Assembly: GCF_001417775.1 (NCBI RefSeq)
Contig: NZ_BBZJ01000046.1
Coordinates: 1 to 33,234, forward strand
DNA: 33,234 nucleotides
Reading direction: 5' to 3'
From: Streptomyces sp. TP-A0356
Lineage (GTDB): Bacteria; Actinomycetota; Actinomycetes; Streptomycetales; Streptomycetaceae
Shown here: one piece after another, positions 8,028 to 15,937 of the stretch
How positions within the stretch are numbered: position 1 is the first letter of the stretch
Layout of the letters: each line of letters begins with the position of its first letter
The notes under the pieces: model-generated
The model's input: only the letters and a program-made list of their open reading frames with translations
Told to the model about the DNA's origin: nothing
The model's database searches: none
Program-made: the position numbers and the translations under genes

Positions 8028-9422
8028 TTAGTACTGCAACCGCATCTGGGGTGACGATGAACGTGGCCTGTCGTTGATGTGACTGTGTGCTGATGCGCTG
8101 ACGGTCGAGCAGGTTGAGTCGTGGTCCGAGGGGATAGCCGGGCTGCATGCCCGGTTCGCCCACCGTTTTGGCAGGTCCGAGCCGCGCGAGCGGGCACTGG
8201 ACTACCTTCAGGGGCTGGTCGCACCTCTGGAGAAGAAGAACGGCTGGACGCTGGCCGAGCAGGTCGGCCAGCTCCGCCCGGACGGTGTCCAGCGCCTGCT
8301 CAACCTCTCCGACTGGGACGAGAACGCAGTCCGAGACGATGTCCGTGACTTCGTCGTGGAGACCATCGGCAGCCCAGACGCCGTCCTGATCTGCGACGAC
8401 ACCGGCTTCCTGAAGAAGGGCACCAAATCCGCCGGTGTCCAGCGCCAATACTCGGGTACTGCGGGCCGCACGGAAAACTGCCAGATCGGCACCTTCCTGG
8501 CCTACGCCTCGGCCCGGGGACGTGCTCTGATCGACCGCGAGCTCTACCTCCCGGCCTCCTGGACCGATGACCGGGACCGCTGCCGGGCCGCCGGCATCGG
8601 CGACGAGATCCGTTTCGCGACCAAGAACGAGCACTTCAGGCAGATGCTGCAACGCGCCGTCGATGCCGGTGTGCCGTTCGCATGGGTGACCGCGGACGAG
8701 GCATACGGGCAGGTCAAGCACACACGTTTCTGGCTGGAACAGCGCGGCATCGCCCATGTGATGGCCACCAAGGTCAACGACACGGTCATCACGACCCGTT
8801 GGTCCGAGAAACGGGTCGACGAGCTGATCGCCGCGCTGCCCCGACAACGCTGGAAGCGGCTGTCGGGCGGCCCGGGCGCGCACGGCGAACGCGTCTACGA
8901 CTGGGCACGCGTCGCGATCCGCCCTTGCTGGGAAGACGGCTTCGGGCACTGGGTGCTGGCCCGCCGCAGTGTCAGCGACCCCACCGAGATCGCGTACTAC
9001 GTCTGCTACGGACCGGCCTCCTCGCGGCTGAAAGACCTGGTCAAAGTCGCCGCAGCGAGATGGGCGGTGGAGGAGTGCTTCCAGACCGCCAAGGGAGAGT
9101 GCGGCCTGGACCACTACCAGGTCCGGCTCTACCGGGCCTGGTACCGGCACATCACCCTGTCGATGGCCGCACTCGCCTACCTGACCGCAGTCCGCGCCCA
9201 AGAAGCCACAAAAGGGGCAACGCACAGGACGAGCAAGACCTCATACCCCTCAGCGTCCCGGAGATCCGCCGGTTGATCGGGCACATCGTCATCACACCCC
9301 GCCACCACACCAACGAACACCATCTCCGCTGGTCACACTTCCGTAGACACAGCCAGGCCCGAACCCGCCGCTCCCACTACAAACGTCGAGGGCACAACCC
9401 CCAGATGCGGTTGCAGTATTAG
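8028..9422 (+). mobile_element. Complete IS701-family insertion sequence with TTAG target duplication
   Basis: Perfect 20-bp terminal inverted repeats, TACTGCAACCGCATCTGGGG, lie at 8032-8051 and (reverse complement) 9399-9418. The element is 1387 bp. It is flanked by TTAG at 8028-8031 and 9419-9422, a 4-bp duplication of the YTAR type typical of IS701 elements. The ends are undecayed and the duplication intact, so the insertion looks recent. It sits exactly between the integrase remnant on the left and an IS5 end on the right. Confidence 0.93.
8083..9422 (+). CDS. IS701-family transposase, read in two frames
   Basis: This is the DDE transposase of the element. The first frame is open from 8083 and reads ALTVEQVESWSEGIAGLHAR onward, so the protein begins before the first GTG (8356). 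No ATG/GTG/TTG lies in frame upstream, so a CTG at 8083 or 8098 may be used. Catalytic motifs are CDDTGFLKKG (about 8390), TADEAYG (about 8690) and WAVEECFQTAKGE (about 9061). At CACAAAAGGGG (9207-9217) the first frame runs to an early stop at 9276. The family C-terminus (IPLSVPEIRRLIGHIVITP to RGHNPQMRLQY) is in the -1 frame and stops at 9420-9422. This is either a slippage site or a mutation. Confidence 0.8.
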
Positions 9423-9480
9423 AGGTTGTCTCACGTGGCAAGTTTCGCGAGCTTCTTGTAGCAGGCCAGGGCGGCGGCCA
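9419..9480 (-). pseudogene. IS5-family element end and transposase 3' tail
   Basis: After TTA (9419-9421) the sequence gaggttgtctcacgtgg is an IS5-type terminal repeat, close to the left end of the element at 10150. On the minus strand it is preceded by the transposase C-terminus AAALACYKKLAKLAT with stop at 9431-9433, identical in its last nine residues to the tail of the 10.2-11.0 kb transposase. Only about 60 bp remain. Confidence 0.7.
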
Positions 9481-9565
9481 TGGCCCGGCCTCTGGCTCTG
9501 CCAGTCGTTGCGGACCGCGTACGGGATCTTGAGGCCACGAGCAGCCCATGGCAGGCTCATGCCGC

Positions 9566-10150
9566 ATGATCGATGAATTCGCGAAAGACAACCTGCACGG
9601 GAGACTGCGGCGGGACCGCAAGGCGCTGCTCTGGAAACTCGACGGCTTGTCCGAATACGACGCCCGCCGACCTTTGACAGCGACCGGGACCAACCTCCTC
9701 GGCCTGGTCAAACACGTGGCCACCGTCGAGGCCAGGTACTTCGGCGAGGTCTTCGACCGCCCTTCCCCGGAACCGCTCCCCCGGTGGCAGGACTCCAACG
9801 GCAGCGATCTGTGGGCGACCGAGGACGAGACCCGCGATCAGATCATCGGGTTCTACCGGCGCACGTGGGAACACTCGGACGCGACGATCAACGAGCTTCC
9901 CCTCGACGCCCCCGGCCACGTGCCGTGGTGGCCGGAGCCTTATGCCGACACGAATCTGTTCGCCATCATGGTCCATGTCCTCGGCGAGTCCATCCGGCAT
10001 GCCGGGCAAGCCGACATCCTGCGCGAGGGCCTCGACGGCCGGACCGGGTTGCGCGCCGAACACGAGAAGCAGATCGACGAGGAAGCCCGTGCAGCCTACT
10101 GCGCGAAGATCGAGCAAGCCGCCAGGTCGGCCGCATCAATCAAGGCTTAG
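9566..10150 (+). CDS. DinB-like / DUF664 family protein
   Basis: The start at 9566 (MIDEFAKDN) gives 194 aa; an in-frame ATG at 9548 adds six residues. The protein fits the DinB_2/DUF664 four-helix-bundle superfamily, which includes mycothiol- and bacillithiol-dependent enzymes and many uncharacterised actinobacterial proteins. Likely metal ligands are H50 in KHVATVE and H145 in ESIRHAGQADILRE, with H137 or E141 as the third. The WWPEPYADTN segment before the last helix is also typical. It is stranded between two IS ends, so it may have lost its original neighbours and promoter. No clear ribosome site is seen. Its stop (TAG at 10148-10150) overlaps the left boundary of the next IS5 element. 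Confidence 0.78.
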   Translation: MIDEFAKDNLHGRLRRDRKALLWKLDGLSEYDARRPLTATGTNLLGLVKHVATVEARYFGEVFDRPSPEPLPRWQDSNGSDLWATEDETRDQIIGFYRRTWEHSDATINELPLDAPGHVPWWPEPYADTNLFAIMVHVLGESIRHAGQADILREGLDGRTGLRAEHEKQIDEEARAAYCAKIEQAARSAASIKA

Positions 10151-11024
10151 AGGTTGTCGCACGTGACTTGATGTTCGTGCGGCACGATGCCAGTCGTGGG
10201 TGCTGATCTCTCGAAGCGTCTGGTTCCTGATGAACTCTGGCAGCTGGCCGCCCCGTTGCTGCCGTCGTTCGCTGTTCGTCCGCAAGGTGGTGGGACCGCT
10301 CCGTGTGACGAGCGGGCCGTGTTCACGGCAGTGGTGTACGCGCTGACCAGCGGCTGTGCCTGGCGGCATCTGCAGCCGACGTTCGGCACGTCGCCCGCCA
10401 CCGCGCATCGCCGCTTCACTGTATGGACCGAGGCCGGCCTGTGGCGTCGGCTGCACCGGGCGGTGCTGGACGAACTCGGGGCCCGCGGCGAGGTGGACTG
10501 GACCTCGGCGATCGTCGACGCGGCCTCCGTCCGCGCCAAAAGGGGGGATCGCTCACCGGGCCGAACCCGGTCGATCGCGGCAAGAAGGGCAGCAAGCTGC
10601 ACGTGCTGTCCGATGCCCAGGCATCCCGCTCGCCGTCGCCGTGTCCGGCGCGAACATGCACGACAGCCTCGCCCCCAAGCCACTCATCCGCGGCATACCC
10701 GCCGTCCGGTCCCGCCGGGGACCACGGCGGCGCCGACCCGTCAAACTCCGCGCGGACAAGGCGCACTTCTCCGCCGAACACCTTGCCTGGCCGCGCGAGC
10801 GCGGGCTCGTCGCGCGCATCGCGCGGCCCGGCATCGAGTCCGGGGAACGCCTCGGTCGGCACCGCTGGAAGATCGAACGGTCGATCGCCTGGCTCTTCGG
10901 CTACCGCCGCCTCACCGTCCGATACGAACGAAAGGGCTCGCACTTCCTCGCCTTCCTCGGCCTGGCCGCCGCCCTGACCTGCTACAAGAAGCTCGCAAAA
11001 CTTGCCACGTGAGATGCCCTCTTA
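10147..11024 (+). mobile_element. Complete IS5-family insertion sequence with TTA target duplication
   Basis: The element spans 10150-11021 (872 bp). Its ends are imperfect inverted repeats: GAGGTTGTCGCACGTGAC on the left and the complement of GAGGGCATCTCACGTGGC on the right, 13 of 18 positions matching. TTA flanks it at 10147-10149 and 11022-11024. The 3' end of the DinB-like gene abuts the left end. Confidence 0.85.
10187..11012 (+). CDS. IS5-family transposase (OrfAB, -1 frameshift)
   Basis: ORF A begins at 10187 (MPVVGADLSKRLVPDELWQL) and carries the DUF4096-like N-terminal domain and the first catalytic Asp in SAIVDAASVRAKR. At AAAAGGGGGG (10538-10547) translation must shift by -1 to continue as GGSLTGPNPVDRGKKGSKLH, ending at 11012 with YKKLAKLAT. 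The second Asp is in LRADKAHF and the Glu in KIERSIAWLFGYRRL. Such A/G-run frameshifting is established for this IS5 group, so I read the gene as intact rather than broken. Slippage could be ribosomal or transcriptional. Confidence 0.82.
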
Positions 11025-11235
11025 TTCACGAGTATTGAAGTCAGTTGTTCACGGGTCTGGGAAGCACCCAGATCTACGGCCTGGCTATGTTCACGAGTTT
11101 CGACGTCACTGGGGTACTTGCACGGGCAGCAGCGGGGTGCTCCTGCTGAAAGGGCCCTGGCTATTGCCGAGGTACACGTGATGGTGCGCGCCCTCGGCGG
11201 GCTACGGCACCGAATCTGACGGCCGGCGGCACGTA
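11025..11235. other. Intergenic stretch with TTCACGAGT-type repeats
   Basis: No gene is recognised. Three related direct repeats occur: TTCACGAGTATTGAAGTC at 11025, TTCACGGGTCTGG at 11048 and TTCACGAGTTTCGACGTC at 11090. They could be traces of a lost element end or regulator sites; no function can be assigned. Confidence 0.4.
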
Positions 11236-12129
11236 TCAGGTGGTCGAGGCAATTGCTCGGGTGACGGCCGTGATCGCCGGGGTGGGGCGGCCGGGGAGCC
11301 GCGCCACGAGAACCCGGCGGATCTCGGGGGGTGAGCCTTCGACGTGCAGCAGGCTCACCCCGGGCGGCAGCACCGGCGAGAGCCGCGAGGGCACCGTTGT
11401 CACCCCGAAGCCAGCGGCGACCAGCTGAAGCTTCGTCAGCCAGTCGCGCGCGCAGTGGACGATGTCTGGCCGTCCGGGCAGGCCAGGCCAGACGCCGAGC
11501 AGTGGCTCGGCGTTCGACGCCGGGGCGGCAATCCACGGGGCGTCGATCAGTTCGTCGACGTGCACCGCGGTGCGGCCGGCGAACTCTCCGGTCGAAGGCA
11601 CCGCCACGACCAGTTCGGTGTCCGTAACGCTCTCGGTGTGCAGGCGCGGCGACTCGCCGTCCAAAGGCCGGTGGGGCGGGCGGGAGGTCAGTACGGCGAG
11701 GTCGATCGAGCCCGCGCGCAGTGCCCGGATCAGGGAGGGCGTGGTGCCCTCGGTAGTCGTGACCGTGATCTGCGGGTCGGTCGCCGCGAGGCGGGTGAGT
11801 GAGCGAGGCAGGATGGCCGCGCCCGCGCTCAGGAACAGTCCGAGCCGCACCAGTTCGGTACGCGAGACGGTGCCGGTGAGGTCGCGCTCGGCTGCCGTCA
11901 GGCAGTCCAGGATCGTGCGAGCGTGGCGCAGCAGGGTCAGACCCGCGGGGGTGAGCCGCACTCCGTCGGGGCGGCGTTCGAACAGGGCGGTACCCGCGCT
12001 TCGTTCGAGGGCGGCGGCCTGGCGTGAGACCGCCGACTGGGTGTAGCCGAGCCGGGTGGCTGCTGCGGTGAAGCTGCCGGACTCGGCGATCTGCCGCAGG
12101 ACCCGTAGGCCTGTGCTGGAGATGTCCAT
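11236..12129 (-). CDS. LysR-family transcriptional regulator (module 1)
   Basis: ATG at 12129 gives 297 aa, the usual LysR length; an upstream GTG adds six residues that do not belong to the domain. The N-terminal winged helix-turn-helix is clear (LRQIAESGSFTAAATRLGYT, then QSAVSRQAAALERSAGTALF). A co-inducer-binding domain follows from about residue 88 (LVRLGLFLSAGAAILPRSLT; IDLAVLTSRPP; GFGVTTVPS). LysR proteins of this layout normally control the divergent gene, here the MDR oxidoreductase starting 102 bp away, and often repress themselves. The inducer is unknown. The arrangement repeats in the next module with a different LysR, which shares only family-level similarity. Confidence 0.9.
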   Translation of the reverse strand: MDISSTGLRVLRQIAESGSFTAAATRLGYTQSAVSRQAAALERSAGTALFERRPDGVRLTPAGLTLLRHARTILDCLTAAERDLTGTVSRTELVRLGLFLSAGAAILPRSLTRLAATDPQITVTTTEGTTPSLIRALRAGSIDLAVLTSRPPHRPLDGESPRLHTESVTDTELVVAVPSTGEFAGRTAVHVDELIDAPWIAAPASNAEPLLGVWPGLPGRPDIVHCARDWLTKLQLVAAGFGVTTVPSRLSPVLPPGVSLLHVEGSPPEIRRVLVARLPGRPTPAITAVTRAIASTT

Positions 12130-12231
12130 GCGGCATACGCATACCACGGATGCTTGATCGTCGCTTCCCGCATGTCCGCCAGGCTCCTAGTGTCGATCCC
12201 GACGAACACGGACGAACACGGAGGTCATCAC
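12130..12231. promoter_or_regulatory. Divergent LysR/MDR promoter region with tandem 10-mers
   Basis: This short region must carry both promoters. Two exact tandem copies of gacgaacacg lie at 12201-12210 and 12211-12220, followed directly by the ribosome site GGAGG (12220-12224) of the MDR gene. The repeats are in the leader or promoter of the oxidoreductase and may bind the LysR protein, though a 10-bp head-to-tail repeat is not the classical T-N11-A dyad. Confidence 0.5.
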
Positions 12232-13320
12232 GTGCGAGCAGCAGTTCTGACGCAGTTCGGCGCCCCGCTCACGGTGCGGGAGGTGCCCGACCCCCAGGTC
12301 GGCGGCGGCGAGGTGGTGGTCGAGGTCCTCGCCGCCAGCGTGGCGCCCTACGCGGCTGAGGTCTTCAGCGGCGAGCGGAACTATCCCCTGGTCCCTCCCG
12401 TCGTGCCCGGCATCGGCGGCGTGGGACGGGTCGTCCGCGTGGGCCCGGACGCCACCCGGCTGCGCCCCGGCGACCTGGTGTGGTGCGACTCGACGGTGCG
12501 CTCGCGGGATGACGCCCTCACGCCCGACATCACGCTCCAGGGCTGGAGTTCCCGCGGCGAGGGCGGCGCGCGCCTCGCCCGGTACCTGCACGACGGATCG
12601 TTCGCCGAGCTCATGCGGGTCCCGACGGAGAACGTCTTCCCGCTCCCCGCAGCGGCGGGGGACGACCCGGCCCGCTGGGCCGCGCTCGGCGTGCACGTCA
12701 TCCCTTACGGCGGGCTGCTGGCCGGCGGGCTCGCAGCCGGTGAGACGCTGCTCGTCAACGGGGCCACCGGCAACCTCGGCAGCAGTGCGGTTGCGGTCGC
12801 GCTCGCTATGGGCGCGGGCCGCGTGGTCGCCCCAGGCCGCAACCAGGCCGCGCTCGACCTCCTCGCCGACCGGTTCGGTCCGCTCGTGCGCCCGGTCCCG
12901 CTCACCGGGGACGACGCCGGCGACCGCGCGGCGATGTCCGCGGCGGCCGACGGCCCGATCGACATGGTGATCGACCTGCTACCGCCGAGCGCACCCAGCT
13001 CGGCAGCGCGCACGGCAGCCATGACCGTGCGCGAATACGGCCGCGTCGTCCTCATGGGCGGCGTCGGCATGCTCGGTGGCGACGACCTCGCCCTCCCGTA
13101 CCCATGGATCATGCGCAACTCGATCACCGTGCGCGGCCAGTGGATGTACCCGCGTACAGCGAACGTCGGCATCATCAGGCTCCTCGCCTCCGGCCGCCTT
13201 GACCTCGCCGCCGAACGGGTCCGGTCGTTCGGCCTCAACGCCGTCAACGACGCCGTCACCTACGCCGCCTCACATGGCGGCCCGTTCGACCGCACCACCC
13301 TCACCCCACCGGCTCACTGA
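12232..13320 (+). CDS. MDR-family oxidoreductase, zinc-free quinone-reductase type (module 1)
   Basis: GTG at 12232 with GGAGG at 12220-12224 gives 362 aa; an open frame to 12154 is rejected because it has no ribosome site and overlaps the divergent promoter. The protein begins like quinone oxidoreductases (MRAAVLTQFGAPLTVREVPD), with a GroES-like domain and then a Rossmann NAD(P)-binding domain with GATGNLGSSA at 177-186. The catalytic and structural Cys ligands of zinc alcohol dehydrogenases are absent, so NAD(P)H-dependent reduction of enones or quinones is the likely chemistry. An unusual insert (about 88-120, SRDDALTPDI to ARYLHDGSF) is polar. The gene is divergent from its LysR regulator. 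Confidence 0.88.
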   Translation: MRAAVLTQFGAPLTVREVPDPQVGGGEVVVEVLAASVAPYAAEVFSGERNYPLVPPVVPGIGGVGRVVRVGPDATRLRPGDLVWCDSTVRSRDDALTPDITLQGWSSRGEGGARLARYLHDGSFAELMRVPTENVFPLPAAAGDDPARWAALGVHVIPYGGLLAGGLAAGETLLVNGATGNLGSSAVAVALAMGAGRVVAPGRNQAALDLLADRFGPLVRPVPLTGDDAGDRAAMSAAADGPIDMVIDLLPPSAPSSAARTAAMTVREYGRVVLMGGVGMLGGDDLALPYPWIMRNSITVRGQWMYPRTANVGIIRLLASGRLDLAAERVRSFGLNAVNDAVTYAASHGGPFDRTTLTPPAH

Positions 13321-13682
13321 CAAGACCGACTGATCCCCATATGCCAGCGCCACGCCCCCCAGGGCAGCGTCGTTCGGGGGATCTGCCCGGTTTGGTCGGA
13401 GAGCGTGCTGAGCGATGGTAGGCCCTGTCGTGTGGGGCCTCACACCGCCCTACCGTAGAAGGGGCTGCCAGTGCGGCCACCACCATCGGACCCGATCAGG
13501 TGGTGGCTCGACCATCCGAGAGCACCCCCCGAACGCGGCCTTCCGCTGGAGCGCGAGCACGCCCGTCGGGCCCCAACTCTTCTGGCCCGACGGTGTCTCG
13601 CAGTCGCTGCCTCCCACAACGGAGGACCCGAACGACCAGTAGCAGCACGGGTCAGCCAGTGCTCGGGGCCGCTGCGCGGCCA
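13321..13682. other. Convergent intergenic region
   Basis: No gene is recognised. It separates the rightward MDR gene of module 1 from the leftward LysR gene of module 2 and holds two hairpins. A 6-bp stem is at 13420-13440 (AGGCCC/GGGCCT); the stronger one at 13563-13593 is listed separately. Confidence 0.5.
13563..13593. terminator. 10-bp hairpin between convergent genes
   Basis: CCGTCGGGCC (13563-13572) and GGCCCGACGG (13584-13593) are perfectly complementary around an 11-nt loop. Placed between two convergent genes, this fits a bidirectional terminator without a T-tract. Confidence 0.5.
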
Positions 13683-14594
13683 TCATGGCTCGGCTGGTGG
13701 GGCGACACCGCAGGATTCCAGTTGTCCGGTTGTCCTGTCTGATGCAGCACCGATGCCACGCGACTGCGCGACGGCCGCCGCCGCGCGTACCAGCGCGGCC
13801 ACGCCCCGGCTGCGGGAGCATTCCGGCCAGGCGATAACCAGTGCGGCGGGAGGGCAGTCCTCGATGAGGACGTAGGACACCGCGCGTCGCGGGTACTGGG
13901 ATGCGACCGATCGCGGTAGCACGGTCATCGTCTGGCCGAGGCCAATGAGGGCGAGCAGCTGCGCGAGGCCTTGGACCCCGTGCTCGCCGATGTCGCGCTC
14001 CACCCGTTCGAGGACGTCCGCCGGGGCGACTCCGAGATCGGCGAGCCGTACCCGGCCAGCTCCGGCAAGTGGATGGTCGGCGGGCAGCGCTGCCACGCGC
14101 GGCTCGACCGCGACGACATCCGCGTCGATGCCGTCCGGATCGTAGGGCTCGAACATGAGCGCTGCATCGGCGTCTCCCGCCCGCAGTAGCCGCGTGTGCT
14201 CCCGCCATCCGCACAGGCGCACGGCGACCGGCCTGGTGTCGGGCTCGGCAGCCACCGCGGCGAGGATGGCTTCGAGCAGGCCCCCGTCCGCGTCCGCCTT
14301 CACGGCGAGCACCAGGCTGCGATGCGGTGCCGAGGCCCGCACGGCGCGTCGGGCCGCCGCGTCGAGAGCCTCCAGCGCAGGCCGCGCATGGGTCAGCAGC
14401 ACTGCGCCGGACTCGGTCAGCTCCACCACGCGCGTGGACCGCTCCAGGAGGCGTACGCCGAGTTCGGTCTCAAGGTTGCGGATCGCTCGCGACAGCGCGG
14501 GGCCGGCGATGCCGAGCCGCCTCGCGGCGTGGGTGAAGCTGCGTTCCTCGGCCACCGCCACGAAGTACCGCAAGGCCCGGGACTCCACTGCCAT
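13683..14594 (-). CDS. LysR-family transcriptional regulator (module 2)
   Basis: ATG at 14594 gives 303 aa, the usual LysR length; a start three codons upstream is possible. The HTH is at residues 10-45 (FVAVAEERSFTHAARRLGIA, then GPALSRAIRNLETELGVRLL). The effector domain follows (SLVLAVKADADGGLLEAIL; RLLRAGDADAALMFEPY; GLGQTMTVLPRSV). The divergent target is most likely the MDR gene at 14742, 147 bp away. The C-terminus after about 280 is Ala/Ser-rich and unlike the family core. The regulator is not a close copy of the module 1 LysR, so the two modules did not arise by a recent duplication. Confidence 0.9.
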   Translation of the reverse strand: MAVESRALRYFVAVAEERSFTHAARRLGIAGPALSRAIRNLETELGVRLLERSTRVVELTESGAVLLTHARPALEALDAAARRAVRASAPHRSLVLAVKADADGGLLEAILAAVAAEPDTRPVAVRLCGWREHTRLLRAGDADAALMFEPYDPDGIDADVVAVEPRVAALPADHPLAGAGRVRLADLGVAPADVLERVERDIGEHGVQGLAQLLALIGLGQTMTVLPRSVASQYPRRAVSYVLIEDCPPAALVIAWPECSRSRGVAALVRAAAAVAQSRGIGAASDRTTGQLESCGVAPPAEP

Positions 14595-14741
14595 GGAGAA
14601 CACACTACGACCTGCTCGGCATCAGGATTACTACCTTCTTGTTCCTAATGGCTGCCGGATCGGTCGTTCCCCCGGGCCTCGCCTTGACCGCACGCTGGTG
14701 TCGCCGCAGGGCGAACGGCCCGCGGCAGAACGGAGAGACAC
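14595..14741. promoter_or_regulatory. Divergent LysR/MDR promoter region (module 2)
   Basis: This holds the promoters of both genes. The sequence is locally AT-rich at 14627-14649, where ATTA and TAAT half-sites flank 15 bp, a possible regulator site. A GGAGAG ribosome site lies about 5 bp before the MDR ATG at 14742. Confidence 0.4.
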
Positions 14742-15701
14742 ATGCGAGCCATCAGCATCGAGCGCTTCGGCGACACCCCGGAGCTCAGGAAGCTGCCCGT
14801 GCCCGAACCCGGCCTCGGCCAGATACAGGTCACCATCGAGGCGGCGGCGATCAACCCGCTGGACGTGGCCATCGCGTCCGGCGCGCTGGAATGGCTCGGG
14901 GAGTACCGGTTCCCGCTCACGCTCGGCCTGGATGGTGCCGGCACCGTGACCGCGATCGGTGACGACGTGACGCGATTCCGCGTTGGCGACCGTGTCGTCG
15001 GCCAGTTTTGGAGCCAGCCACTGCACTTCGGGACCTTCGCCGAGGTCTGCGTCGTCCAGGCAGAGCCCGCGCTCGGCGCGCTGGCAACCATCCCCACCGG
15101 GATGCCGAGCCACATGGCCGCCGCGCTGCCGACCGCCGGCATGACCGCGCTCGGCGCGATCGAGCACACACAGGTGCCCGAGGGCGGCACGCTGCTCATC
15201 ATCGGCGCCACGGGAGGTGTCGGCACGTTCGCAGTGCAGGCCGCAGCAGCCCGCGGGATCCGGACCATCGCCACGGCGTCCGCTCAGCACGCCGAGCAGG
15301 TACGCGAGCTCGGCGCCACCGAGATCGTCGTCCGTGGGGCGCAGCCCCTCGACCAGGCTCTATGCCAGCTCGCACCCGAGGGTCTCGACGCGGTCCTCGA
15401 CCTTGTCGGCGACCGCTCACTCACCAGCAGCCTGGCCGGCACGGTGAAGGACGGCGGTGCGCTGCTGTCGACCGCTTTCGGTCTCGACGACCAGCTCATG
15501 GCCGACGCACGCATCCACGCCGCGAACTACTCGCTCGACCGAAAGCCGGAGCGGCTCGGCGAACTCACGAAGCTCGTCACCGCAGGCAGCATCCGGCCTG
15601 TCATCGGCACGGTGCTTCCCCTTGGGGAAGCACCGCGAGCCCTCGCCGGCGACTTCCGGACCGCGCGGCTATGCGGCAAGACCGTGCTGCAGGTCGGCTG
15701 A
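14742..15701 (+). CDS. MDR-family NADP-dependent oxidoreductase, quinone-reductase type (module 2)
   Basis: ATG at 14742 with GGAGAG just upstream gives 319 aa. The GroES-like domain begins MRAISIERFGDTPELRKLPV and contains AAINPLDVAIASG, the signature of the zeta-crystallin/quinone-oxidoreductase group. The Rossmann motif GATGGVGTFA is at 155-164, and zinc ligands are absent. VLDLVGDRSLTSSLAG and ANYSLDRKPERLGELTKLV are typical of this subfamily. It probably reduces quinones or alpha,beta-unsaturated carbonyls with NADPH. It is shorter than the module 1 enzyme and differs throughout, so the two belong to separate MDR lineages despite the same gene arrangement. Confidence 0.9.
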   Translation: MRAISIERFGDTPELRKLPVPEPGLGQIQVTIEAAAINPLDVAIASGALEWLGEYRFPLTLGLDGAGTVTAIGDDVTRFRVGDRVVGQFWSQPLHFGTFAEVCVVQAEPALGALATIPTGMPSHMAAALPTAGMTALGAIEHTQVPEGGTLLIIGATGGVGTFAVQAAAARGIRTIATASAQHAEQVRELGATEIVVRGAQPLDQALCQLAPEGLDAVLDLVGDRSLTSSLAGTVKDGGALLSTAFGLDDQLMADARIHAANYSLDRKPERLGELTKLVTAGSIRPVIGTVLPLGEAPRALAGDFRTARLCGKTVLQVG

Positions 15702-15937
15702 GCCAGGACCCGGACAACGACACAGGGGGGACGAACATTCGCAGCTATTTTGAAATGAACGAAGCCAGCACATGGAGGAGGGGCGTGGAACTCAGGACCG
15801 GCCTGGCCTCACGAAGGCGTCGACGAAGGTGCTGAGGCCTGTGTGGGCGAGGACGAGGCCCTGCTCGGAAAGCGCGGTCGGGAGTCGTCACGCCAGGCCG
15901 AGCCGTGGAAGGGCAGCCGATGATGAAAGATCCCGGG

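Noticed and set aside
8028..11024. A composite transposon carrying the DinB-like gene
   Set aside because: The flanking elements are from different families and each has its own target duplication (TTAG and TTA), showing independent insertions.
13420..13440. AGGCCC/GGGCCT stem as a second terminator
   Set aside because: It is only 6 bp and without a T-tract; the 10-bp hairpin at 13563-13593 is a better candidate.
15745..15937. Minus-strand reading LPTALSEQGLVLAHTGLSTF near 15830-15890
   Set aside because: It looks protein-like but is bounded by stops, has no start and fits no family; too short to call.
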